From DAITAZ01 sp036824045 (GTDB lineage Bacteria; Pseudomonadota; Gammaproteobacteria; Burkholderiales; Rhodocyclaceae): DNA of 64,000 nt. The translations under genes and the position numbers were made by a program. This document shows positions 51,101 through 59,463 of this stretch, one piece after another. The notes under the pieces were generated by a model that saw only the letters and a program-made list of their open reading frames with translations, ran no database searches and was not told the DNA's origin. Location: NCBI GenBank assembly GCA_036824045.1, contig DAITAZ010000021.1, forward strand, positions 1 through 64,000, in the 5' to 3' direction. The first letter of the stretch is position 1, and the number at the start of each line of letters is the position of its first letter.

Positions 51101-51523
51101 CGTGTAACCCGCCAACCCGCTGGAAAGGGGGGCCCCTTGGAGCAGGCGGGCAAACCAGCCATGGAACGTGGTGATCGTGAGCCCCGGCGAGGCACCCAGC
51201 ACCCTCTCCAGCAAGCCCCGAGCGGCGGGCAAAGCGGCAACCGCGGCGGTGTGCTCCAGACCGCGCTCCTCCAGAAACGCCCGCGCACGGTCATCATCCA
51301 CGCTCGCCAACAGCCGCAACCAGTCGTCCAACCGCTCTTCGATCTCCCGCGCCGCCTTGCGCGTATAGGTGATCGCCAGAATGGCGCCCGGCGCCACACC
51401 CGCCAAAAGCAGCCTCAGCAATCTGGAAACCAGCAACCACGTCTTGCCGCTGCCCGCGCAAGCCTCCACCACCACGCTAAGTTCGGGCTCCAAGGCGGTC
51501 AGCAAGGAATGACGCCTGTTCAT
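48182..51523 (-). CDS. addA: ATP-dependent helicase/nuclease subunit A (AddA-like)
   Basis: UvrD-type helicase with a RecB-family nuclease, 1113 residues, half of a double-strand-break end-processing complex. The P-loop EACAGSGKTWLLVSR is at about 20-34, followed by AITYTRKAAREIEER. The DEFQDTNPLQWRIL Walker B block lies near 400, RVFLVGDPKQSIYRFRRAEP near 430, TIHGAKGLEAPVVWL near 795, and the PD-(D/E)xK nuclease VWVLDYKTGTPDPDL near 1050. Its ATG at 51523 overlaps the addB stop (ATGA). Confidence 0.93.
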   Translation of the reverse strand: MNRRHSLLTALEPELSVVVEACAGSGKTWLLVSRLLRLLLAGVAPGAILAITYTRKAAREIEERLDDWLRLLASVDDDRARAFLEERGLEHTAAVAALPAARGLLERVLGASPGLTITTFHGWFARLLQGAPLSSGLAGYTLVERDSDLLDEAWAMLARQCARAPDSPEALSLLWLYAEVGAANTRNLLTRFVVRRAEWHAWRGEGADDSQAVAERLREVFDLAPGSGALATFADDPAVREQMCEFAELLICNGTATDVGAGDALGLAWRDAAMAAHARLSSAASALLTQKGELKSRKWTKALEGRLGARTERFLQLHERLGQTVQAVKASMTEEAAFAFNCHGIKAGQGLLDCLDRLKRQRQLMDFGDLEWHADRLLRDETEAAYLQAKLDARYKHVLLDEFQDTNPLQWRILRAWFDAYGDDGALPRVFLVGDPKQSIYRFRRAEPRIFSAARTYLEERFGAVALAADATRRNAPAVVEVLNKLFGAEPLFTDFRPQTTFAAGVPGRVEAWPLCANGKGEDEALASPAAAMRNPLTTPLVLEEDVRRQREAAQLVAGIQDVVSRWRVREGGADRPADYGDILILTRRRTRLVEYERALRGAGIPYVNASRGGLLQTLEAADLLALLRCLSSRTDTLSLAHALRSPIFSLGDEDLLSLAATGPGRWLVRLRELSTQPDASGALQRAGKLLGYWRELATRLPVHDLLDRIYGEGEVMGRYRAAVQAGQWPGVLANLEAFLAVALETDAGRYPSLSRFLDELGAFAQGGDDAPDEGEIALEAGQGRVRILTIHGAKGLEAPVVWLIDAHNTHRLPENYGVLLDWPPEADSPAHFSLLSDTAGRGRRRAHLLEAEAQAREREELNLLYVALTRAKQYFFLSGIEPARRSERSSWYDRVVSAISGLGGEQGKASQAWGAEGVWLDQPHALPEQPPCPAEQAALPGALRLPPTPVGERRAPSSQGQRFGTLLHQTLEWLTEIPGRDPFAAPVPPEVQRQAAQLFQAPRLRRFFDAGCYRSAANELEFVLPDGGVGRIDRLVDLPEAVWVLDYKTGTPDPDLLAAYRRQLEGYRTAVRQLYPGRVVRCALVFAQGELLELNAEPDSGESGLFAPSAME

Positions 51524-54237
51524 GCAGCGTAGGCCCGACGACACAGGCCACCCATCTCACACCAGGCACACCGCGTGTCAGCACCATTGGCCGGGAAGGA
51601 AGCCCCCCCACGCAAGTCGGTGAAGACGCCCGTCAGGCGCCGGAGGTTTCCCGACACGGCGCTCTTCAGATCCTCCAAGGCAACCATCGCGACCTTCTCG
51701 TCATCAAGGGCCACGAACCCGGCTTCAGCCACGGCGTCCCCCATCAACATGCCATAGAAAGGCAGTTGCACGTCTTCCCCCGGGTCCTTCGCACGTTGTT
51801 GCAGGGGGCCCCATCGCTGGGTCTTGTAATCGAGCACCGCCAGTTCTCGCCCCTGCTCCCCGGCACGTCCTTCGATCCGGTCGAGCACCCCGTAAACCTT
51901 CAGGGAACCCCCATCCTCGAGCGCCAGGCATGTCTCCCTCCGGCTTTCGCGTTCCATCACCTTCCACCCCTCTGCTTCCCGCGTCCGGGCCCAGGCAACA
52001 TAAGCGGGCACTCTCTTAAGCCACCGCAACCGCCAGGCGTGATCCAGGAAATTCCGCGCCACGGCTTGGTCAAATACGGCCTCGCTCAACGTGGCCAGTG
52101 CATCCTGCAGGGCGGGCGTGTCGTGGCCGGCCAGAACCGGGAAACGCTCGTGAAACTGCCGCAGGATTTCATGCACCTGTTCGCCGTAATCGCTTTTCTC
52201 CATTTCCTCCGCCACGGATTCCTGCTCCCCCAGGCCCAGCACGTAACGGGCGAAATACTGGTATGGGCAGGCCACCAGGCTGGCGTAGGCACTGGCGGAG
52301 ATCCGCTCCGGCAGGCGCTCTACCGGGCATGCCGGCGCGCAGGCCGCGCCCACGCCCCCTGCAATGTTCGCGGTAACCTGGGGTTCTGCGGGCGGCGGCA
52401 CTTTCAATGTCTGGCCGGTTGCCAAGGTGTAGGCCAGGTCCAGCAGGTCAATCTCAGCCGCGGGCAGATTGGGTTCATCCCCCCTGCGGGTCTGCCAGGT
52501 CACCACCACCTCGCCCGCACACCCCAGCATCAGCGCCAAGTCATCCCGCAAGCGGGCGACAGCCTGGTCCCGCCCCGGCAATCCCAGCTCCCTGCGCACA
52601 GACTCGCCAAAAAACAAGGCTGGCGCTTCGGGGGGCCGCAAAGACTCCCGATCGGCACCGACGACAACAACGGCGTCAAAGCTGCGCATGCGCATCGCAG
52701 CAAGATGCGTCAACCTCACCGGGCTGGCCACCGCGGGATCCCGGAACATCTCCGCCTCGAACAAGCGATCCAGCCACTCTCGCCACACATCCACCGGCAC
52801 CGCGGTGGAATCATCCGCAAGCTCCAGCAACTGGGTTTGCAGCAAAGTCAGCAACTGCAGGCCGGCCGCATCGGCCTCCAGCGCGGCATCCGCCCCAAGA
52901 TCCTTCAGCGTCGCCATCAGGGACTGCAGCCATTGCCCAATGCTTCGCGCGCCACCGGTCATCCGGTTGCGCGCGCGCTCCAGTTGCCCCAGCAATGCCT
53001 CAGCCTCCGGGTTGGAGGACGACAAAGCGGCCAGTCCGGCACGCATGCTCCCGATCCCACCCGCCATTCCTAGCTGGGGCAGGACCGTTTCCAGTTGGCC
53101 CACTGCGCGGTTTTTCTCCTCGCGCGATCGCTGTGCGAACACGAACGGGGACTTGAGCAGATCCAGGAGCGCCCTGTGATGACCGTCGGTTGCTACAACT
53201 TCGAGCCAGGCATCGATCAACGCCGCGGCGCGCGTCGTGGATAGTTTCCAGCCGGTTTCATCCTGCAACAGCACATCCGAGCGCTCCAGCAAGGCGCGCG
53301 CCCGTCGGGCAGCGAGGCGATCGGCCGCTACCAGCGCGATGTTGCGTCGGCCCGCCGCCAGCCAGTTGCGGATCACCAGACTCACCGCCCAGGCTTGACG
53401 CTCGAGATTCTCGCAGGGCATTAACTGCACGCGGCCGCCGACCTCGGTCAGATTCAGCGGCACGCTGGCTGCCGCCCGCGCCAGCAGGTGCCCAGCCCCC
53501 CCCTCCGCAGGCCACGCGAGATTTGCCAGGCGCACGGCTGCATGCTCCGCCAAGCGGCGATCGGGCAAATAAAGGGTCACGGCCTGACGATCGGCATAGG
53601 CCTTCACGAAAGCAAGCTCCCGCGGAGCAAGCTCGCCCTCCCAGATCATGTGGAGCGGCTTGTCGGCTTCGGCGGCCAGCCTGGCCAGCGCCAGCGCCCT
53701 GGCTGCGCTACGCGACAACCCTTCTTGAGCATCCGCCCGCCACAACGCGTGAATGAGGCTTGCCTCGAACCTCAACGGCCCGCAACTGCGTAGTGCATAG
53801 GCGGCCTCCAGGCGGTCAGACAACTCTGCCTCACTAGGGGGCAGCCCTAAGCCCAGCTCGGTCAGCTCATCGAACAGCGCCACCAACTCTGCGGCAACCG
53901 CCCAGAGGTCGGCACCATCAAGCCAGCGGCGAGCCTTCAGTGCATGGAAAAGGTCAACCTGCCGGCGGTTGTCCGATCTGCAAACAACCCCGGACAACCG
54001 GCTTTCCGCCCACTCCCTCAGGGTAACGATACGCGGAAGGATAAGTGCTCGACCGGCAGCCTGACCCAGGGCGGCACGCACCTCGGGGCCCATCGCCAGG
54101 CTGGGTACAACCAAGACGACGCCCGAAAGATCCGGCAGATCACGAGCGTATTGTTCAATCATCGCCCGGGCGATCCTGGGCACCATCTCGCGATCTGGCG
54201 CAAGGCGGACTATTTTGAAGGCGTCGTCACTGGACAT
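51520..54237 (-). CDS. addB: ATP-dependent nuclease subunit B (AddB-like)
   Basis: Partner of AddA, 905 residues, with a UvrD-like fold that reads Chi sequences and a C-terminal nuclease. The nuclease motif is LAVLDYKTQRWG near 790-805. Four cysteines that fit an iron-sulfur staple are present: one in YASLVACPYQYFARYVLG near 650, and three at the end in RCAWCEMGGLCRRAYAA. A classic Walker A P-loop is not seen at the start, and the N-terminal helicase motifs are degenerate, as in AddB-type subunits. Coupled to addA by a four-base overlap. Confidence 0.9.
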   Translation of the reverse strand: MSSDDAFKIVRLAPDREMVPRIARAMIEQYARDLPDLSGVVLVVPSLAMGPEVRAALGQAAGRALILPRIVTLREWAESRLSGVVCRSDNRRQVDLFHALKARRWLDGADLWAVAAELVALFDELTELGLGLPPSEAELSDRLEAAYALRSCGPLRFEASLIHALWRADAQEGLSRSAARALALARLAAEADKPLHMIWEGELAPRELAFVKAYADRQAVTLYLPDRRLAEHAAVRLANLAWPAEGGAGHLLARAAASVPLNLTEVGGRVQLMPCENLERQAWAVSLVIRNWLAAGRRNIALVAADRLAARRARALLERSDVLLQDETGWKLSTTRAAALIDAWLEVVATDGHHRALLDLLKSPFVFAQRSREEKNRAVGQLETVLPQLGMAGGIGSMRAGLAALSSSNPEAEALLGQLERARNRMTGGARSIGQWLQSLMATLKDLGADAALEADAAGLQLLTLLQTQLLELADDSTAVPVDVWREWLDRLFEAEMFRDPAVASPVRLTHLAAMRMRSFDAVVVVGADRESLRPPEAPALFFGESVRRELGLPGRDQAVARLRDDLALMLGCAGEVVVTWQTRRGDEPNLPAAEIDLLDLAYTLATGQTLKVPPPAEPQVTANIAGGVGAACAPACPVERLPERISASAYASLVACPYQYFARYVLGLGEQESVAEEMEKSDYGEQVHEILRQFHERFPVLAGHDTPALQDALATLSEAVFDQAVARNFLDHAWRLRWLKRVPAYVAWARTREAEGWKVMERESRRETCLALEDGGSLKVYGVLDRIEGRAGEQGRELAVLDYKTQRWGPLQQRAKDPGEDVQLPFYGMLMGDAVAEAGFVALDDEKVAMVALEDLKSAVSGNLRRLTGVFTDLRGGASFPANGADTRCAWCEMGGLCRRAYAA

Positions 54238-54301
54238 GGAAAGGCGCGCTCCTGCACGGGCAACTGAATCTCCGGAGCAGTTGCCGGCAGGTCAGGGTAA
54301 G

Positions 54302-54625
54302 TCAGCGTTCCAGTTTGTCGAACTTGTCTGCGACCTTGGCCCACGCATCCGCATCGGGCAACGGATCCTTACGCTCGACAATCACTTTCCACTTGGCCGC
54401 CAGTTCGGCATTGAGTGCAATGAAATGCTGCTGCTCCGTAGGCACGTCATCTTCCGCCATGATGGCCCCCACAGGGCACTCAGCCACACACAGCGTGCAA
54501 TCAATACACTCCTCGGGATCAATCACAAGGAAATTCGGCCCTTCGTGAAAGCAGTCCACCGGACAAACATCCACGCAATCCGTGTATTTGCACTTGATAC
54601 AGGGTTCTGTGACCACATAGGCCAT
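54302..54625 (-). CDS. fdxA: 7Fe ferredoxin (FdxA)
   Basis: A 107-residue [3Fe-4S][4Fe-4S] ferredoxin, an electron carrier in the cytoplasm. Cysteines lie at 9, 12, 17, 21, 25 and 40, 43, 46, 50, in patterns EPCIKCKYTDCVDVCPVDCF and ECIDCTLCVAECPVGAI. The long C-terminal tail after residue 55 is typical of Azotobacter-type FdxA. ATG at 54625 is used. It is divergent from trxA across 286 bases. Confidence 0.96.
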   Translation of the reverse strand: MAYVVTEPCIKCKYTDCVDVCPVDCFHEGPNFLVIDPEECIDCTLCVAECPVGAIMAEDDVPTEQQHFIALNAELAAKWKVIVERKDPLPDADAWAKVADKFDKLER

Positions 54626-54911
54626 GAAGGATCCTCCAGCAAAGGGTTCTGCACACGCGGCCCACGCCCGCCCACGGGGCACGGACTATAGCTTACCCGT
54701 GCCATGGCACACATGGAGGGCAGCGGGCTGTTTTCCGTGCATGTCCCACACATTTGACCCGGCAATTTCCACAGACCAGTTTTTTTTCGCTAAGATTTCT
54801 TCAGTAGACAGTAGCCGTTTCATGGCTGCGTACCGGGTTTGCCCTCAGCAACTGTTCCTGCCGTGGGGCTGCAGACATTCAACAATACTCTCTGACACGT
54901 TGCGAGGAGTC
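54626..54911. other. Intergenic region between fdxA and trxA
   Basis: The 286 bases serve two divergent genes. They include a run of eight T near 54780 followed by TAAGAT, a possible -10 for trxA, without a good -35. No gene, tRNA or strong repeat was recognised. Confidence 0.45.
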
Positions 54912-55238
54912 ATGAGCGAACATATTCACCACGTTACTGACGACAATTTCGAAGCGGAGGTGCTGCAGTCGCAGACTCCGGTGCTGGTAGATTACTGGGC
55001 CGAGTGGTGCGGCCCGTGCAAGATGATCGCCCCCATTCTGGACGAGGTGGCACAGGATTACGCGGGACGCCTGAAAGTCGCCAAACTCAACATCGACGAC
55101 AACCCGACCACCCCGGGCAAGTTCGGTATTCGGGGCATCCCTACCCTGATGTTGTTCAAGGGCGGAAACGTGGAAGCCACCAAAGTCGGCGCACTGTCGA
55201 AATCCCAGCTCACCGCCTTCATTGACAATAATCTCTGA
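54912..55238 (+). CDS. trxA: Thioredoxin 1 (TrxA)
   Basis: General cytoplasmic disulfide reductase, 108 residues, as in E. coli. The active site is WAEWCGPCKM near residues 28-37 and the cis-proline loop GIRGIPTLMLFKGG near 71-84. GGAG precedes the ATG. It is followed by its own terminator and then rho, the same order as in E. coli. Confidence 0.98.
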   Translation: MSEHIHHVTDDNFEAEVLQSQTPVLVDYWAEWCGPCKMIAPILDEVAQDYAGRLKVAKLNIDDNPTTPGKFGIRGIPTLMLFKGGNVEATKVGALSKSQLTAFIDNNL

Positions 55239-55252
55239 GCCTATTACATTTC

Positions 55253-55290
55253 CCCCGCGCCTGTGATCAGATTTCCAGGCGCGGGGTCTT
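55253..55290 (+). terminator. Terminator after trxA
   Basis: CCCCGCGCCTG (55253-55263) pairs with CAGGCGCGGGG (55276-55286), followed by TCTTT. It lies 14 bases after the trxA stop and separates trxA from rho. Confidence 0.85.
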
Positions 55291-55486
55291 TAGTCGGCAA
55301 ATCGTTAGTCGGCCAGTCTTCTGGTTGTTGAGTAGTTTGTCGCATCCCGGCACGCATTGGGCCCGGCCACCGTCAGCAACGTGGAAATAGGCGCTCTTCC
55401 GCCATTTTCCCGATTCGATTCTCCGCGCTGAATTCGTTTTAATCTGGCGTTTTCACGCCCACTTTCCTCCCTTCTTATATCCCGCT

Positions 55487-56746
55487 ATGCATCTATCGGA
55501 GCTCAAGGCCCTCCACGTCAGCCAGTTGCTGGAAATGGCCATTGCCAACGAAATTGACGGAGCAAACCGCCTTCGCAAACAAGAACTTATTTTCGCACTG
55601 CTCAAAAATCGTGCGAAAAAAGGTGAAAGCATATTCGGGGACGGGACACTGGAAGTGTTGCCTGACGGCTTTGGCTTCCTGCGTTCGCCCGATACGTCCT
55701 ATCTTGCGGGCACGGACGACATCTATGTTTCTCCGTCTCAAATTCGCCGCTTCAACCTTCACACCGGCGACTCCATCGAAGGCGAGATTCGTACGCCGAA
55801 GGATGGTGAGCGCTACTTCGCATTGGTCAAGGTAGACCGGGTCAATAGTGAGCCCCCGGAGGCCTCGAAACACAAAATCATGTTCGAGAACCTCACACCC
55901 CTGCATCCGACCAAGCCGCTGAAGTTGGAGAGGGAAATGAGGGGGGAGGAAAATACCACCTCCCGGGTAATCGACATGATTGCCCCAATCGGCAAGGGTC
56001 AGCGGGGACTACTGGTTGCAAGCCCCAAGAGCGGCAAAACCGTGATGATGCAGCACATTGCTCACGCCATCACGACCAACCATCCTGAGGTGGTGCTAAT
56101 CGTTCTCCTGATCGACGAGCGCCCCGAAGAAGTGACGGAAATGATCCGTTCGGTCAAGGGTGAGGTGGTTGCCTCGACCTTCGATGAACCTGCCACCCGG
56201 CATGTGCAAGTTGCCGAGATGGTGATCGAAAAAGCCAAGCGCCTTGTGGAGCACAAGAAGGATGTGGTCATCCTGCTCGATTCGATTACCCGTCTTGCCC
56301 GCGCCTACAACACCGTCGTCCCGGCTTCGGGCAAGGTTCTGACCGGTGGCGTCGATGCCAACGCCCTGCAGCGGCCCAAGCGCTTCTTCGGCGCCGCTCG
56401 CAATATCGAGGAAGGCGGCTCTCTCACCATCATCGCCACTGCACTGATCGATACCGGCAGCCGGATGGACGATGTGATCTATGAGGAATTCAAGGGTACG
56501 GGCAACATGGAAATCCACCTTGATCGCCGCATGGCGGAAAAGCGGATCTATCCTGCCATCAACGTGAATCGCTCGGGGACGCGCCGCGAGGAACTGCTTT
56601 TGAAGCAAGACATCTTGCAAAAAGTCTGGATTCTCAGGAAATTGCTTTACCCGATGGATGATCTGGAAGCAATGGAGTTCCTGCTCGACAAGATCCGAGC
56701 AACAAAGAATAACGCGGAGTTCTTCGATGCGATGCGGCGAGGCTGA
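55487..56746 (+). CDS. rho: Transcription termination factor Rho
   Basis: Hexameric RNA-dependent ATPase that ends transcription, 419 residues, no insertion domain. The RNA-binding OSB fold spans about 48-130 (DGFGFLRSPDTSYLAG). The Walker A loop LLVASPKSGKTVMMQ lies near 170, and Walker B VVILLDSITRLARAYN near 260. No clear Shine-Dalgarno precedes the ATG. The 248-base gap upstream holds two copies of TTAGTCGGC at 55290 and 55305; autoregulation of rho through its leader is known in E. coli but not shown here. Confidence 0.99.
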   Translation: MHLSELKALHVSQLLEMAIANEIDGANRLRKQELIFALLKNRAKKGESIFGDGTLEVLPDGFGFLRSPDTSYLAGTDDIYVSPSQIRRFNLHTGDSIEGEIRTPKDGERYFALVKVDRVNSEPPEASKHKIMFENLTPLHPTKPLKLEREMRGEENTTSRVIDMIAPIGKGQRGLLVASPKSGKTVMMQHIAHAITTNHPEVVLIVLLIDERPEEVTEMIRSVKGEVVASTFDEPATRHVQVAEMVIEKAKRLVEHKKDVVILLDSITRLARAYNTVVPASGKVLTGGVDANALQRPKRFFGAARNIEEGGSLTIIATALIDTGSRMDDVIYEEFKGTGNMEIHLDRRMAEKRIYPAINVNRSGTRREELLLKQDILQKVWILRKLLYPMDDLEAMEFLLDKIRATKNNAEFFDAMRRG

Positions 56747-56845
56747 TGCAGCCGCATTTGTGTTGCACCGTAGAGGGAACTCATAGATAATGCCCGTTTT
56801 TATTGGGCGGGCCACACCCACCCGCCGCACACTGGGAACCAACTC

Positions 56846-57061
56846 ATGAAAGCCGGAATCCATCCCGATTACAACGAGATCGACGTGACCTGCAGTTGCG
56901 GCAACACGTTCAAGACTCGTTCCACCATCAAAAAGCCCCTTCACGTGGAAGTTTGCTCCGCTTGCCATCCCTTCTACACCGGCAAGCAGAAGATCGTGGA
57001 TACCGCAGGGCGGGTTGAGCGCTTCCGCCAGAAGTATGCGCAGTTCAGCCGCAACGCCTGA
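56846..57061 (+). CDS. rpmE: 50S ribosomal protein L31, zinc type (RpmE)
   Basis: Large-subunit ribosomal protein of 71 residues. It is the zinc-binding (C+) form, with CSC near residue 16 and CSACH near 37, rather than the zinc-free paralogue. Opening MKAGIHPDYNEI is standard. It lies 99 bases after rho and is followed by a strong terminator. Confidence 0.98.
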   Translation: MKAGIHPDYNEIDVTCSCGNTFKTRSTIKKPLHVEVCSACHPFYTGKQKIVDTAGRVERFRQKYAQFSRNA

Positions 57062-57078
57062 TTCAGAAGCGGTGCTGG

Positions 57079-57109
57079 AAAAAGGGCAGCCACACCGGCT
57101 GCCCTTTTT
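57079..57109 (+). terminator. Terminator after rpmE
   Basis: AAAAAGGGCAGCC pairs perfectly with GGCTGCCCTTTTT, giving a 13-base stem with a T run, 17 bases after the rpmE stop. Confidence 0.92.
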
Positions 57110-57149
57110 GTTGGCGCACTTGGCCAGGAATATCTCCTGAGGTAAGCGT

Positions 57150-58796
57150 ATGCCGTTTACGGCCAACACGGTCGTTCCCCAACGCCCCTCTCTGACAGCC
57201 CCTCCACAGTGGCTGTTGATCACGCTGAGCCTGTTGTACGTCCTCCCCGGGCTAACGGGTCACGATCCGTGGAAGCCAGACGACGCGACCTACATCGGGG
57301 TTGTGTTCCAGATGGTAAAGAGCGGGAACTGGCTTGTACCGGCACTTGCCGGGGAGCCCTATCTCGAACACCCTCCCCTTTATTATTGGGTGTCGTCAGT
57401 CTGTGCAAAGGCCCTCAGCCCGACAATCCCCTTTCACGACGGCGCCCGATTGGCCAGTGGTCTGTTCGTCGTGGCCACGCTCTACGCGCTGCGCACCACG
57501 GTCAGGCTGCTGGGCCGTCCGGACCTGCAGGACGCGTGCCTCCTGCTCGCCATGGGCACCCTTGGTCTGATTGCCCATGCTCACGAAACCCAGCCCATCC
57601 TGGCCGTTCTTGCCGCGTCGAGTTTTGCTTTGCTTGGCTTTGCCCGCTTCCTCCAAAGGCCTTGGGAGGGAGCCGTGGTGGCGGGTGCGGCTCAAGGACT
57701 CGCCTTTCTGGCAGGCGGAATTGATGGCGCGCTATGCACCCTTCCCCTGTGGGTTGCACTGCCACTGTGCTCACCGGCCTGGCGCACACGTGAGGCGTTG
57801 CTGGCGCTCCCCTTTGGCCTCGTGCTTGCCGCCCTGATTGCCGCAAGCTGGCCTTGGCAGCTCCATGTTCACGCGCCAGACGTACTGCAGTCCTGGTGGT
57901 CACAAGAGGTTAAACAAAACGCACTGTCCGACGTCACCCGGGACAACTTGCAAATCATGGCCCGACTGCTCTCGTGGCACAGTTGGCCCGTGCTTCTGCT
58001 CGCATTCTGGGCGTTGTGGCGAGCACGCCATCACCTGAGGGTATCCGAAGTACTGCTCCCGATGGGCGCCTTGCTCTCAGCGCTTGTCGCGATTTCACTT
58101 GCGCATACATTGCGTAGCGCCACGCTGCTGCCACTCATCCCCGCTTTGATTCTGCTTGCCAGCTTGGGCTTGCCGACCCTGCGTCGTGGCGCCGCCAATG
58201 CGCTGGATTGGTTTGCAATGATGACCTGGTCGGTCGTGGCATTGCTGATCTGGTTAGGATGGATCGCAATGGTGTGGGGGTGGCCTCATCGGATCGCCCG
58301 AAACTTCGCCAAATTGGAACCAGGCTTTCAGATGGAGTTCTCGCTACCGGCTGTGGCACTGTCACTGCTCATGTGCGCAGGCTGGGCCATGCTGATTGCT
58401 CGGACCCCAAGGTCCCCCATGCGGGGCTGCTTGCATTGGACCGCGGGAAGCATTCTTGCGTGGGGATTGACGATCGCACTGCTATTGCCGTGGATCGACT
58501 ACGGAAAAACCTACCGGCCCATTGCCCAGTCCCTGGCGCGCACACTCGCCGATGACAAACCAGTGTGCATCGCATCAAGAGGGCTGGGCGCCCCACAGCG
58601 GGCATCGTTCCACTACTTTGCCAATCTGATGACTGAAACAGGCCCGGAAGCTGAAGCCCGCTGCTCCAGACTGTTGGTCCAGACAACCGGGCGGGGTCGC
58701 ACCGCCGACCCCGGGCCACGGTGGGAACGGGTTTGGGAAGGTCGCCGGGCCGGCGACAAGTCAGAGATCTTCCAGCTGTTCGCAAGGCGGCATTGA
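57150..58796 (+). CDS. ArnT/PMT-type glycosyltransferase, membrane
   Basis: A polytopic inner-membrane protein of 548 residues, with about ten or more hydrophobic segments, of the GT39/GT83-like family that uses lipid-linked sugars. The acidic motif DPWKPDDATYIGVV lies in the first external loop near residue 37, the place of catalytic Asp in ArnT and PMT enzymes, and LEHPPLYYW follows near 73. Substrate and acceptor are unknown. It might glycosylate lipid A, protein or a surface polymer. Confidence 0.82.
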   Translation: MPFTANTVVPQRPSLTAPPQWLLITLSLLYVLPGLTGHDPWKPDDATYIGVVFQMVKSGNWLVPALAGEPYLEHPPLYYWVSSVCAKALSPTIPFHDGARLASGLFVVATLYALRTTVRLLGRPDLQDACLLLAMGTLGLIAHAHETQPILAVLAASSFALLGFARFLQRPWEGAVVAGAAQGLAFLAGGIDGALCTLPLWVALPLCSPAWRTREALLALPFGLVLAALIAASWPWQLHVHAPDVLQSWWSQEVKQNALSDVTRDNLQIMARLLSWHSWPVLLLAFWALWRARHHLRVSEVLLPMGALLSALVAISLAHTLRSATLLPLIPALILLASLGLPTLRRGAANALDWFAMMTWSVVALLIWLGWIAMVWGWPHRIARNFAKLEPGFQMEFSLPAVALSLLMCAGWAMLIARTPRSPMRGCLHWTAGSILAWGLTIALLLPWIDYGKTYRPIAQSLARTLADDKPVCIASRGLGAPQRASFHYFANLMTETGPEAEARCSRLLVQTTGRGRTADPGPRWERVWEGRRAGDKSEIFQLFARRH

Positions 58797-58861
58797 CCTT
58801 CAGCCCCTTCCCCCGACGTCTTCCGGCACGCTGAGCGGTCTTCACTCGCACAAGTGAACAC

Positions 58862-59407
58862 TCACAAGCGGAGAAAATGGGTGCGATAGTGCTTGAGTTC
58901 TTCGATGGAGTCTTGAATGTCGGATAGTGCCTGATGCGTACCACGCTTTTGAAGGCTCTTATAAACCTCTGGCCGCCAGCGCCGGGCTAGTTCCTTGAGG
59001 GTACTGACATCCAGGTTCCGGTAGTGGAAGTACGCCTCCAGGCGAGGCATGTACCGGGCCATGAAGCGGCGATCCTGACAGATCGAATTCCCGCACATGG
59101 GGGAAGAACGGGACGGCACATGCTGCTGAAGGAATTCGAGCGCCGCCATCTCCACTTCGGCCTCCCCCATGGCGGAAGCCCTCACCCGTTCGGTCAAGCC
59201 CGAGCCTCCGTGAGTTTTGCGATTCCATTCATCCATGCCCGCCATGACAGATTCCGACTGATGTACAACATATACCGCAGACTCGGCGAGCACATTGAGA
59301 TGCGCGTCCGTCACCACCAAAGCCAATTCGATGATGCGATCCCTGTCCGGGTCCAGCCCGGTCATCTCCATGTCCAGCCAGACAAGGTTGTTTGGGTCTT
59401 GTGCCAT
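58862..59407 (-). CDS. orn: Oligoribonuclease (Orn)
   Basis: 3'-5' exoribonuclease that removes dinucleotides, including pGpG, 181 residues as usual. DEDDh residues are visible in LVWLDMEMTGLDPDRDRI near the start, in LDVSTLKELARRW and in HQALSDIQDSIEEL near 155. It is convergent with the glycosyltransferase and divergent from the Ste24-type protease, a common orn-protease-rsgA arrangement in betaproteobacteria. Confidence 0.98.
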   Translation of the reverse strand: MAQDPNNLVWLDMEMTGLDPDRDRIIELALVVTDAHLNVLAESAVYVVHQSESVMAGMDEWNRKTHGGSGLTERVRASAMGEAEVEMAALEFLQQHVPSRSSPMCGNSICQDRRFMARYMPRLEAYFHYRNLDVSTLKELARRWRPEVYKSLQKRGTHQALSDIQDSIEELKHYRTHFLRL

Positions 59408-59463
59408 AATTTGCCGACGTTACAAAAACGGCATTGTGTCACAAGCTGAATGCGTTCCACCCC

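Noticed and set aside
49598..51532. 644-codon forward frame over addA
   Set aside because: Complement-frame shadow, Gln/Arg/Pro/His-rich, with no credible start signals.
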